Of a stretch of 64,000 nt of DNA, positions 27,755 to 38,937 are shown in pieces. The DNA lies in the NCBI GenBank assembly GCA_963836735.1, contig CAWIKP010000024.1, forward strand, positions 62,001 through 126,000, written 5' to 3'. The notes under the pieces were generated by a model. It saw only the letters and a list, made by a program, of their open reading frames with translations, made no database searches and had not been told where the DNA came from. The DNA is from JACCXG01 sp963836735. GTDB taxonomy: Bacteria; Acidobacteriota; Vicinamibacteria; Vicinamibacterales; 2-12-FULL-66-21. Numbering within the stretch: position 1 is the stretch's first letter; every line of letters begins with the position of its first letter. The translations under genes and the position numbers were made by a program.

Positions 27755-30700
27755 GTGACCGAGTCCGTTGCATGCGTGCGTGAGCGTCGTCGTCTGCTCC
27801 TTCCTGGCGCATTGATCGTGGCGGTTGCCGCCGCGATCGTCTGCCTACCTCTACCTGCTGACGCGCAGGCGCTCTATGGGAGCCTGACGGGAGCCATCTC
27901 CGATTCCACGGGCGCCGCCGTCCCCGGCGCGACCGTCACGATCAAAGACGAAAACACCGGGCTCGAACTGAACGGTGTCACGGACGAAAGCGGCACCTAT
28001 ACGATTCGAAACATTACCAGTGGAACCTACACCCTGAAAGCCGTACTGCAGGGCTTCAAGGAGTTCGTGCAGACTGGCATCCCGATTACCGCTGGATCGA
28101 TCGTCCGCATCAACGGCAGGCTCGAGATCGGCACGTTGAGCGAGTCGGTTAATGTCACGACCGAGGCGGTCCTGCTCAAGACCGACAAAGCCGACGTCAG
28201 CACCGACCTTCGGCCGGAGGACGTGACGAACCTGCCGCTGAATCAGTACCGCAACTATCAGTACCCTGATGAACCTCGTTCCCGGCGCGACGCCGCCGGA
28301 GTTCCAGAACGCGCAGACGGACACGCCCGCCCGTTCGCTGTCGGTGAACGTCAATGGAACGAATCGCAACAACAACGTCACGCGAATCGACGGTGCCGCG
28401 AGCATCAACGTGTGGCTGCCGCATCACGCCGGCTACGTTGCGCCGGTAGAAACGATTGAGAACGTCAACATCTCGACCAACAGCTTCGATTCTGCCCAGG
28501 GCATGACCGGTGGAGCGGCGGCGGTGGTCCAGACCAAGTCGGGGACCAATACGTTCAAGGGCTCGGCCTTCTTCTTCCGTCAGCAGGACGAGCTGAATGC
28601 ACGCCGCGGATACTTCGACCCGAGCAAGGTCGATTCGAGTACCTCGATCATGGGCGGCACGGCCGGCGGCCCGATTCGCCGCAACAAACTGTTCTACTTC
28701 GGATCGTGGGAACGGAACGCCGAACGGCAGGGCATTTTCCAGAGCTACACCGTGCCGACCGCGCGCATGCGCACCGGCGATTTCGGTGAGGTGCTCGCGC
28801 TGAATTCCAACTTCCGAATCTATGACCCGGCCACCGGCACATCAGATGGCAGGAACCGTTCGTTCTTCGAAAACGCGATCATTCCCGCGAATCGCATCAG
28901 CCAGATCTCGAGGAACATCCAGGCGCTCTACCCTGCGCCGAACAATCCCGGCACGAACAACGGCCTGCAGAACAATCTGTACCTCCCCCGCAACCCGAAG
29001 GCCGACCGCGACAACTACGACTTCAAGGCGAACTGGAACCGCACGACCGCGCATCAGATCTGGGGCAAGTTCTCGATGATGAAGGCCAAGGTGTTCGACC
29101 TGTACTACCTGCCGTTCGACGATGCGGGCGGCGGCCCCACGAGGACGATGGTGTTCACTGGCGGCCAGACGTGGACGCTCACCCCGACACTGCTGCTCGA
29201 CGGGAGTATCGGCGTGAATTCGATGCAACAGAACTTCCAGGGCCCTGACTACGGCACCAATTACGGCACCGACGTGTGGGGCATTCCCGGTTTGAATGCC
29301 GATACTGCCAGTGGACCGGGGTCGTCCGATCTCACTCGGTACAGCGGCATGCCGCAACTCGAGTCAGGGCTTTCGACAATTGGCAACACGGCAACGTGGA
29401 CGCCGGTCTGGCGCGACGAGCGCAGCTACACCGTATCGTCCAACCTCACCAAGGTGGCCGGACGCCACGAGATCCGGACGGGCTTCGATTTCATCCGTCT
29501 GAGACTCAACCACTGGCAGCCGGAAGTCAGCAATCCGCGAGGCATTCTGACATTTGCCGGCGGCGTGACCGGGACGCCGGGCTACACCGGCGTCGGCGGC
29601 TGGAATGGCTACGCGGCGTTCCTGCTCGGGCAGATGAGCGACTACTCGAAGAGCATTCAGTACGAAGAGCTGAGCGGGCGCGAGAACCAGTACCGGCGTG
29701 TACGTGGCGGATCGGTGGCAGGTCAACGAGAAGTTCACGCTGAACCTGGGACTCCGCTATGAGTATTACCCGCTGATGCAGCGTGAGAACCGCGGCATCG
29801 AAACGCTCGATGTTGACACCTTCATGGTCCGTCTCGGCGGCCTTGGCGGCAACCCGAAGGATTTGGGTATCAAGGTCAGCAGCACGCTCCTGGCCCCGCG
29901 GGTCGGTGCGGCCTACCGTCTCAACGAGAACACGGTTTTCCGTGCCGGTTACGGCCGGACCTTCGACCCGCTGCCGTGGACCCGTCCGATGCGTGGGCGC
30001 TTCCCGTTGACGATTGCCTACCGCGATGCCGGGATCAACGGTTTCATTCCCTACGGGGACATTGCCAAGGGCATCGGCCCCGCGCCAAGCCCCGACCTCG
30101 AGGCGGGGACCATTCCGTTGCCGCGGGGCGTCGACATGACCACGCCGGATCAGAACAACTCCCAGCGCGGCTCGATCCACTCCTATAACGCGTTCATCGA
30201 GCGCCGGCTTCCGCTCGACGTCGCGGTCAGCGTGGGCTACGCCGGTACGGCCACCGTTGACGGCTATGCGACGAGAAATCTGAACTACGCAGAATCCGGC
30301 GGCAACGGGAACAGGATACTGTTCGCAAAGGCGAATACTGCGAGCATCAATCTCTACTCGAGCTCCGCGAAGGCGCGCTACAACTCGCTCCAGTTGGCAG
30401 TGAATCGCCCGTTCAAGAATGGCCTGATGCTCAAAGGTGCGTACACGTTGAGCAAGGCCATGAACGAGGTCGAGGACGATGGTGGCGGGTATACGTGGCC
30501 TCAGCCGTCGCAGTTCAGCCGCAACTACGCGCTGGCGAACAGCGATCGTACGCACATGCTGCAGATGGGCTTCGTCTACGCATTGCCGTTCGGCCGTAAC
30601 AGCTCGAATCTGTTGGCCCTGGTGGTCAAAGACTGGCAGATCAACGGAATCGCGTCCTGGTTGTCTGGCAGGCCATTCACAATCGGTGGTGACAACGGCC

Positions 30701-31089
30701 TGCTGCAGCAGCAGGGCGGCTCGCAGACGATCAATCTCAATGGCACGGCGAACGCCGGATTCGGAGAAGCGGGTCCGAACGAGCCGTGGTACGACCCGTC
30801 GATCTTCTCTCAACCGGGCAACGCGTGGGGCAACACGGGCCGCAACCAGTTCCGCGGACCGCTGACCTGGAATCTCGATGCGTCGTTGTTCCGGACGATT
30901 CACTTCGGCCACTACCAGCTGGAGCTTCGAGTGGAGTCGCAGAACGTGTTGAACCACCCGCAGTGGGCCAACCCGGTGACCGGCTTCACCGATCCCAACT
31001 TCATGCGCATCCGCAGCTATGCAAGTGGAGGACAGGGAACGTGGCGCGAACCACGCAGGGTGCAACTCGGCGTGCGGTTCGTGTTCTAG
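27755..31089 (+). CDS. TonB-dependent receptor, Oar-like with carboxypeptidase-regulatory domain, two frameshifts
   Basis: GTG start with GGAGG 6 bases upstream. About 1110 residues once single extra bases near 28262 and 29696 are removed, both beside GTAC. A signal peptide (ends LPADA) precedes a carboxypeptidase-regulatory-like fold (YGSLTGAISDSTGAAVPGATVTI), a plug region (NLVPGATPPEF, then GGAAAVVQTKSGTN) and a long barrel ending in RRVQLGVRFVF. Acidobacterial genomes hold many such receptors, thought to take up oligosaccharides or other large substrates with TonB energy. It is followed by a strong terminator. Confidence 0.88.
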
Positions 31090-31114
31090 GCGTGGGACAG
31101 CCGGCCGCTCGTGG

Positions 31115-31134
31115 CTTCCGCCTTTAGGCGGAAG
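31115..31134. repeat. Dispersed hairpin repeat
   Basis: CTTCCGCCT (31115-31123) and AGGCGGAAG (31126-31134) around two T bases. The same 20-mer occurs at 51503-51522 and, with GA as loop, at 51428-51447. Confidence 0.8.
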
Positions 31135-31151
31135 GCCAAGGCTCACGATCG

Positions 31152-31191
31152 AAAGGGGGGACGGTGCGCAGCGGCGCGCCGTCCCCCTTTT
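31152..31191 (+). terminator. Rho-independent terminator of the TonB-receptor gene
   Basis: GGGGGACGG (31156-31164) pairs with CCGTCCCCC (31179-31187) around a 14-base loop, with an A-run before and TTTT after. It ends 100 bases past the receptor stop. Confidence 0.8.
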
Positions 31192-31418
31192 CACTGGGGA
31201 GGCTTCGTGATCGCGGATGACGACGCGGTCACCGGCCCTCACAATCGTGATTCCCGTGACAGATAGGGCCGTCGCCAGTCTCGAGATCGACACTCGGCCG
31301 TTCACGCACACGCCAACAGGTTCTTCCTTTTCAAGGGTTTACTGACGAAATCTCCCCTCGGTGTCGCCCGGCGGCAGGCTTGCTGGGGCGTGACGCACAG
31401 ATCCGGGAGATCGAGTCA
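31192..31418. other. Gap with a possible gene remnant
   Basis: On the minus strand about 37 codons before a stop near 31201 read NGRVSISRLATALSVTGITIVRAGDRVVIRD in part, reminiscent of an STN domain. No start or remaining domain is visible, so this is weak. A short GGGAG lies 11 bases before the next gene. Confidence 0.25.
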
Positions 31419-34400
31419 ATGCGTAGAACCGTTGCGGCCGCCGTCGCCGCCGCGCTCTGTCTTGTCAATTTCGTCAGCGCCGAACAGACTGGCTTCGTCG
31501 CCATCAGCTATCCCGTCATCCATTCAGCTGCCTCTGACATTTGAAGAGAACGCCGGCCAGGCCTCTCCAGAGGTGCGGGCGCTCGCGCGCGTGCCGGGGA
31601 TGACGTTGGCGATCACGCCGGACCAGTGGCACCTCCGTATCGCCGACGGGCCGGTCCGCGGCAACGTCAAAGAGGGGCCGACTCCCGCAGGAGCACGGTC
31701 TGCCATCGCAGAACCGCGGCCGCTCCGCCAGTCTTTCCATGCGGCTCCTGGGCGGCAACCCCGATGCGACGGTTCGCTTCGAGGATCCGCTTGCCGGGAG
31801 GGTCAACTACTTGATTGGACGGGATCAATCGAAATGGGTCCGCAACGCCGGGCTGTTCCGCAGCATTCGCGTGATCAACGCCTATGACGGGATAGACATC
31901 CGGATGTACGGCAACGACCGCCTGCTCGAGTACGACGTCATTCGTGCAGCCGGGCGCACGGCTCGACGCCTTCCGGCTGCGTCTCGACGGCGACGCGCGC
32001 GTTTCGATCAACCGGGATGGTGAAGCGGAAATCGCGCTGAAAACCGGAACCCTCGTGCAACGTGCGCCGGTCATGTACCAGGAGATCGCCGGAGTGCGCA
32101 GGGCGGTCCGCGGGAGCTATGTGCTGTTGGACTCGCGGACGCTCGGTTTCCGTGCCTCCGCGTACGATGCGGCGCACACGCTCGTCGTGGACCCGATCCT
32201 GACATATGGCAGCTACATCGGTGGCACCGGCGACGAGGCGGTGGAGGCTGCCACGCTCGGCGCTGACGGAAGCCTGTATCTGACCGGCTCCACGACATCG
32301 CCGGCACTGTTCGGCCGGACCAAGCCCTCAACCTGGGGCGACGTCTTCGTCATCAAGCTGCTGCCGGGCGGCACCGCCGTCGATTTCGTCACTTATCTCG
32401 GAGGCGTGAACGACGACTATGGATTCGGTATCGCCCTCGACCCGCAGGGTCGGATCGTGGTCGGCTGGATCGACCTACTCCGCCAACTTCCCTGTCACCA
32501 CCGGCCCCGGGATTTCGGGAGCGCTCGAGGCCTTCCTCACGCGCCTGACTGCCGACGGTTCTGGCGTCTACAGCTCGACCCTGCTGACCGGCCCGGCCGC
32601 CGACTACGGCCTCAGCGTGGCGGTTGGATCGAACAGCGTCGCCTATCTCGCCGGACACTCGTACTCGTCGACGTTGAACGGTCTGACGCCCATTCGAACG
32701 GCCAGGGGCCTGAATGACGGGTTCGTTGCGGCCATTGCGCCGGACGGGACGACGAGCTGGATGACCTTCCTGGGCGGACAGCGATACGACTACGTGAGTG
32801 CGGCCGCCACGTCGGGTGGTCAGATCTTCCTTACCGGCGACACCGAGTCGGCCGACTTCCCTGTCACCGGCGGTGCTGCCGATGCGACGTGCGGCACGGA
32901 CGGCACGTGTAACGAGTACAAGGACGCGTCGGGCATCCGGCACCGCTCCGACACCTTCTTCGCGCGTCTGGACACGAACGGCACGATCACCTATGCGACT
33001 TACCTTGGCGGCAGCGGAGACGATTTCGCGTACGCCCTGGCCCTCGATTCCGCCGGACGCGCGTATACCGCCGGGGACAGCGGGTCGGTTGACTTTCCGG
33101 CCGTGCAGCCCCTGCCACTCGGAGCCACCGGCGGCCATGATGCGTTCGTCACCCGATTTTCGCAGGCAGGCGCAGTCGAGTTCTCGACGCGGATCGGCGG
33201 TGTCGATGACGAGACCGCCAAAGGCCTGAGCGTCGCTGGCAACATCGTGACGGTGACCGGGATTGCTTACGGCGCGGCCTTTCCTCTCCTGAACCAGCCT
33301 GCCGGGACCACGTGCCGGCCATCGGATGCATTTGCGGCGTCGTTCAACGCGGCGTCTTCGACGCTCCTGTTGTCGTCATGCTTTGGCGGCAGCCTGAACG
33401 ACGAGGCGCGAGGACACGTCACGGATGGCGTGGGCACGACCTATCTGTTCGGTTACACGGAGTCGAAGGATCTGCCGGTCATCAACGGCGTGCGGTCGCA
33501 GGCGGATCAGTTCACTTCGGAGGGCATGCTCCTGGGCCTTCGTCATTGGCGATACGGACGGCGACGGCGTCGTGGACGGCCGGGACAACTGCGCGTATCA
33601 GTCGAATGCGAACCAGACGGACACGGATCTGGACGGCGTCGGCGACGTCTGCGATCCCGCTCCGGGCAACCCGGGGACGACGAACACCCCGCCCGTGGCG
33701 CGGATCACCGCGAACCCTGCGGCCGTCGGCCAGCCGGTGACCTTCGATCCGTCGACGTCCTCCGATGCGGGCGGACGAATCGTGCGCTACGAATGGGATC
33801 TCGACGACGACGGAAGCTTTGACGATGCGGCGTCGATCACACCGCTGGTGGTGACCGCGACGTATACCGTCAACGGCAGCCGCGCCGTCGGCCTGCGGGT
33901 CACAGACGATCTCGGAGCGAGCCACTCGGTTCGCTACACGTTCGCGGTTCTCGGACCAGGCCAGGCGGTCCTCTCGGCCAGCCTGACGGAGGCCGTGTTC
34001 GGCAGCGTCGTTCGGCTGCAGGTCGACGTCCCACCGGCGGCGGGCGGCAGCGCGCCCACCGGCAATGTCGAGTTCCGCGCGGGTACGACTCTGCTCGCGA
34101 CGCTGCCGCTGCGAAGCGGCAATCCATCGACGGTCTCGCTGCTGACATCGCTGCTGCCGCCGGGTGCGCATGTCCTGCGGGCCACTTATCTCGGCGATCC
34201 AAGCTACCCGTCGGCGACGAGCAATCCGGTGACGCTGGCCGTGACGGCCCAGGTGGCCGGAGGACTGAGGGAATGGGGCCGGGTCGGCGCGGCGGGAACC
34301 GTCGCGGTCTATGGACGGCGCGTGCAGAATGCCGACACCACCATCGTCTCGGATGTCCTCGCGGCGGCCAACGGGCAGTCGGTACGATTCGCGATTCGTG

Positions 34401-37400
34401 CCGATCGCAGCCTTTGGGGATGGGGAGTCAACGCCCTGGGCCAGATCGGCGACGGCAGCACGATCTCACGTGACAACCCGGTTGCGGTCCTGAACGTCGA
34501 CGGGTCACCCTTCACCGACGTCGCGGCCGTCTCGGCTGGGGCCACTCACACGCTCGCCCTGAAGTCCGACGGCAGCGTCTGGGCGTGGGGCACCAACGAA
34601 TCAGGACAGCTCGGCGACGGCACGACGACGGCGCGGACTCGTCCGGTCAGAGTCCGCGATGCCAGCGGACCGCTCAGTGGCGTTGTGGCCATCGCGGCCG
34701 GCGGCGTGGGCGGCATGGCACTGCGTCAGGACGGCACGGTCTTGACGTGGGGCGACAACACGTTTGGCCAGCTTGGGAACAATACGACGGTGGCACGCCC
34801 GCTCGCGGCTCCGGTGTCGGGCCTGCAGGACGTGGTCGCGATCGCGCTGGGGTCGGGACGTCCGCCGCTTCCCGGGCATGCGGTTCACGCGCTCGCGCTC
34901 ACGGCCACTGGCGCGGTGATGGGCTGGGGAAACAACGATTCCAGCCAGCTTGGCAACCAGCCTTCCGGAATACATCGCCTGCCTGTGCAGATTGCGGGGT
35001 TCACCGGTGTGCCGATCAAGGCCGTCTTTGCCGGTGGCCGGCATTCACTCGCGCTGACGGCCGACGCCAGGATTCTGGCCTGGGGCGGTGACGACCGGGG
35101 TCAGCTCGGCGTCAACTCCGCGTCCGGTTCGCCAATCGCGACGCCCGCAGCCGTGCGTCGCGGCGACGGAACGACGCTGACTGGCGTGGTCAGCGTGTCG
35201 GCGGCGGAAACATTCACCGTCGCGGTCACGACTGATGGCAGTGCCTGGTCGTGGGGTGACCGCTCGTTCGGCTATCTCGCCGACGGCAGCGACATGTCGG
35301 GAAGCACGGCCGCGCAGGCGAGGCGTCCGTTCGCCGACCGGGTGCGTCGCGACACCGGGGCGCTGCAGACCGACGCATTGACCATCGACGGACGGCTGGA
35401 TGGGTCGACCGCCCTGATCCGGAACCTTCCGGCGGTTCCGGCGATGATTTATCCCACGGCGAATGCCACTGACGTCGTGACCACGCAGGCGTTCGAGTGG
35501 ACAGCCGTACAGGATGCCGACGCCTACATTCTCTACATTGGCACGACGGCGGGCGCGCACGACGTGCTCGCTGACGGGCTGCTGACCGAGACGACGCGCC
35601 TCATAACGACGTCACTGCCGGTCGGCGTCACGCTCTACGCGCAGGTCCTCGCGCGCGTCGATGGCGTGTGGCGGAACAGCGCTGCCGTGCCGTTCTCCGC
35701 ACGCCGCACGTCCGCCACGATGATCTACCCCACCGCGAACGCCACCGGCGTCGTGACCACTCGCGCATTCGAGTGGACGCCGGTGACTGGGGCCGACGCC
35801 TACATCCTCCACATCGGTACCGCACCGGACACGTGGAACATACTCGCGGCCGGCCTGTTGACGCAGACCACGCATCTGGTTACCACCACGCTGCCGACCG
35901 ACGTCACCCTCTACGTGCGGGTGGGATCGCGCGTCGGCGGGAGCTGGCAGGTACTCGGCGAGCATCCCGTTCACCGCGGCGCCGGCTACCGCGACGATGA
36001 TCTATCCCACCGCCAACGCGACCGGCGTGTTGACGACGCGCGCCTTCGAGTGGACCCCGGTCACCGGCGCCGACGCCTACATCCTCCACATCGGCACCGC
36101 GCCGGACACCTGGGATGTGGTCGCGGCCGGGCTGTTGACCCAGACCACCCATCTCGTGACCGCGACGCTCCCGACCGACCGCACCCTCTACGTGCGGGTC
36201 GGATCACGCATCAGCGGAAGCTGGTGGTACTCGGCGAGCATCCCGTTCACCGCGGGGCGCCTCGCCGCCACGATGATCTACCCCACGGCCAATGCCATCG
36301 GCGTCGTCACCACGCGCGCGTTCGAGTGGACGGCGGTGACCGGCGCCGACGCCTACATCCTGCACATCGGCACCGCGCCGGACACCTGGAACGTGCTCGC
36401 GGCGGGCCTGTTGACGCAGACCACGCACGTGGTCACCACCACGCTGCCGACCGGCGTCACGCTCTACGCGCGGGTAGGCTCGCGTGTCGCCGGCGTCTGG
36501 CAGTACTCGATCAGCATTCCGTTCACCGCGGCCCCCCCCGCCGCGACGATGATCTACCCCACCGCGAATGCCACCGGCGTCTTGACCACGCGCCCGTTCG
36601 AGTGGACTCCGGTGACCGGCGCCGACGCCTACATCCTGCACATCGGCACCGCACCGGACACCTGGGATATCGTCGCGGCCGGGCTGTTGACCCAGACCAC
36701 ACATCTCGTGACCGCGACGCTGCCGACGAATCGCACTCTGTACGTGCGGGTGGGGTCGCGGGTCGGCGGGAACTGGCGGTTCTCGACGAGCATTCCGTTC
36801 ACCGCGGGGAGCCTCGCCGCCGCGATGATCTACCCGACCGCCAACGCCACCGGCGTCATGACGACCCGGCCATTCGAGTGGACGGCGGTGACCGGAGCCG
36901 ACGCCTACATCCTTCATATCGGTACTGCGCCAGACACCTGGAACGTGCTCGCGGCGGGTCTGCTGACGCAGACCACGCATCTGGTGACCACCGCTTTGCC
37001 GGCCGGCGTCACGCTCTATGTTCGGGTCGGATCCCGCGTTGGCGGCGTCTGGCAGGTACTCGGTCAGCATCCCCTTCACCGCGGCGCAGGTCACCGCGAC
37101 AATGATCTACCCCACCGCCAACGCCACTAATGTGTTGACGACGCGCGCCTTCGAGTGGACCCCGGTCACCGGCGCCGACGCCTACATCCTCCACATCGGC
37201 ACCGCGCCGGACACGTGGGATGTGGTTGCGGCGGGCCTGTTGACCCAGACCACGTATCTCGTGACCGCGACGTTGCCGACCGACCGCACGCTCTACGTGC
37301 GGGTGGGATCGCGCGTCGCGGGGGCCTGGCGGTACTCGGCGAGCATTCCGTTCACCGCAGGGCGGCTCGCCGCCACGATGATCTACCCGACCGCCAACGC

Positions 37401-37653
37401 CACCGGGATCGTGACCACGCGCGCGTTCGAGTGGACGGCGGTGACCGGCGCCGACGCCTACATCCTCCACATCGGTACCGCGCCGGACACCTGGAACGTG
37501 CTCGCGGCGGGCCTGTTGACGCAGACCACGCATCTGGTCACCACCCCGCTGCCGACCGGCGTCACGCTCTACGTGCGGGTGGGATCGCGCGTCGGCGGCG
37601 TCTGGCAGTACTCCGTCAGCATCCCGTTCACCGCCGCCGGGCAGGCGCCGTAG
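31419..37653 (+). CDS. Giant secreted repeat protein: SBBP, PKD, Ig-like, RCC1 and eight 92-residue repeats
   Basis: About 2075 residues after removing seven one-base insertions (near 31530, 31735, 31945, 32465, 33535, 35951 and 37056), each of which steps the frame the same way. A signal peptide (MRRTVAAAVAAALCLVNFV) is followed by an N-terminal domain (IQLPLTFEENAGQ), SBBP beta-propeller blades (YLGGSGDDFAYALALDSAG type), a thrombospondin-3-like calcium motif (DTDGDGVVDGRDNC), a PKD domain, a Big-type Ig domain, RCC1-like repeats (WGWGVNALGQIGDGS, WAWGTNESGQLGDGT) and the C-terminal tandem repeats. Probably a cell-surface or secreted adhesion or matrix protein; the ligand is unknown. No sortase, type IX or dockerin tail is visible. 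Confidence 0.78.
35444..37653 (+). repeat. Eight tandem 276-bp units in the giant secreted protein
   Basis: Units begin at ATG codons 35444, 35720, 35997, 36273, 36549, 36825, 37102 and 37378. The span is 2210 bases, exactly eight times 276 plus two extra bases, which fall in units 2 and 6 at the same GTAC. Units 3-8 alternate between an A form (EWTPVTGAD, TWDVVAAG) and a B form (EWTAVTGAD, TWNVLAAG), so the recent amplification unit is a 552-bp AB dimer. Each unit encodes a fibronectin-III-like domain starting MIYPTANATGV. Confidence 0.9.
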
Positions 37654-37695
37654 CGTGTCTGGACGCCCCGCCAAGCGGCGGAGGCAGAAGCGGGT

Positions 37696-38913
37696 TCACG
37701 ATGAGGCGCGTTCGATGAACAGCGCGTGCAGCAACCGCACCGCGCGATCCAGTTGACTGCGTTCAATCAGCCACGTCGCGCGAAATGACGACGTGGCGAG
37801 ACCGAACGACTGAAGGTCGTTCTCCTGCAGGCAGGTCACACCGCGCCTCACGTTCTGGTAGGTCGCGTTGATCCCCGTGCCCACGATGCTCACCGCGCCG
37901 AGTCCGTCGATGAGCGCTGCATTGGCGCCGAAGGCTTCGGTGAGCGCTCGCCGCAGCCGATCCTCGTTGTGCAGGTTTTCACGCGAGATCACGAGCGTCG
38001 TGCCGTCCGCGCCGCCGCCGAAGGCGGCAACGTGGAGCTGCTTCCCGCTGACGCCGCACTCGTCCAGGACGCACACCACGCGGGTCCAGTCGCCGTTCAC
38101 CTGGAGGACCAGGAGGTCGCGCTCGCTGGCCACACCGGCGACAGTGCCGGGCATGCGTGGCGCGTGGCGGCGCACGACCGTACCGTCGGAGGTGGGGTCG
38201 GTCCCGGGCAGCGCCGATGCGGTCGCACGGGCGTAGATCGCAATCCCCTTCTCTTTCGCGAACTCGACCGCCTGGGCGTTGAGCACTTTCGCACCGGCTT
38301 CGGCCAGCTCCTGCGTCTCCTCGTAGGTGAGCGTGCCGATTCGTTCTGCTGCCGGGACCACGCGCGGATCCGCGGTGTAGACGCCGTCCACGTCGGAGCA
38401 GATCTCGCACCATTCGGCGCCAAGCGCCGCCGCCATGGCGACGGCCGTCGTATCGCTGCCACCGCGTCCGAGCGTCGTCACCTCGCGGCGGTACGAAACA
38501 CCCTGGTAGCCCGCGATCACGACCACCCGTCCCCGCGCAAGTTCGTCCTGCACCCGGAACGGTCGCACCTCCACGATCCGGGCGTCGACGTGGCGGTCGT
38601 TCGTAATGATGCCGGATTGGCTGCCGGTGAAACTGATCGCATCGCCGCCGAGCTCGCGAATCGCCATCGACAGCAACGCCATCGAAATCCGCTCCCCCGC
38701 CGACAGCAGCATGTCGAGCTCGCGGCGGTCCGGATTCGCCGATACCTTTCGAGCCAGCGCGAGGAGCTCGTCGGTCGTGTCGCCCATCGCCGACACGACA
38801 ACGGCGACATCGTACCCTGCGGCCTTGGTGCGCATGATGCGCCCGGCCACCTGCTGAATGCGCGTCGCGTCGGCGACGCTGCTGCCACCGTATTTCTGAA
38901 CGACGACCGGCAT
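37696..38913 (-). CDS. lysC: Aspartate kinase
   Basis: 405 residues, intact. The catalytic domain begins VVQKYGGSSVADATRI and contains FTGSQSGIITND, GYQGVSYRREVTTLGRGGSDTTAV and CSDVDGVYTADPR. Two ACT domains (about residues 265-400) follow and normally mediate feedback inhibition by lysine and threonine. It catalyses the first step from aspartate to lysine, methionine and threonine. It follows the PQQ dehydrogenase gene after 24 bp on the same strand and is convergent with the giant repeat gene. Confidence 0.95.
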   Translation of the reverse strand: MPVVVQKYGGSSVADATRIQQVAGRIMRTKAAGYDVAVVVSAMGDTTDELLALARKVSANPDRRELDMLLSAGERISMALLSMAIRELGGDAISFTGSQSGIITNDRHVDARIVEVRPFRVQDELARGRVVVIAGYQGVSYRREVTTLGRGGSDTTAVAMAAALGAEWCEICSDVDGVYTADPRVVPAAERIGTLTYEETQELAEAGAKVLNAQAVEFAKEKGIAIYARATASALPGTDPTSDGTVVRRHAPRMPGTVAGVASERDLLVLQVNGDWTRVVCVLDECGVSGKQLHVAAFGGGADGTTLVISRENLHNEDRLRRALTEAFGANAALIDGLGAVSIVGTGINATYQNVRRGVTCLQENDLQSFGLATSSFRATWLIERSQLDRAVRLLHALFIERASS

Positions 38914-38937
38914 GGCGGGCCCGATATCAGCGCACGA

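Noticed and set aside
31201..31320. Real STN-domain gene on the minus strand
   Set aside because: Only about 37 codons look protein-like and no start or companion domain is visible.
35444..37653. CRISPR-like array
   Set aside because: The 276-bp units are contiguous coding repeats without spacers.
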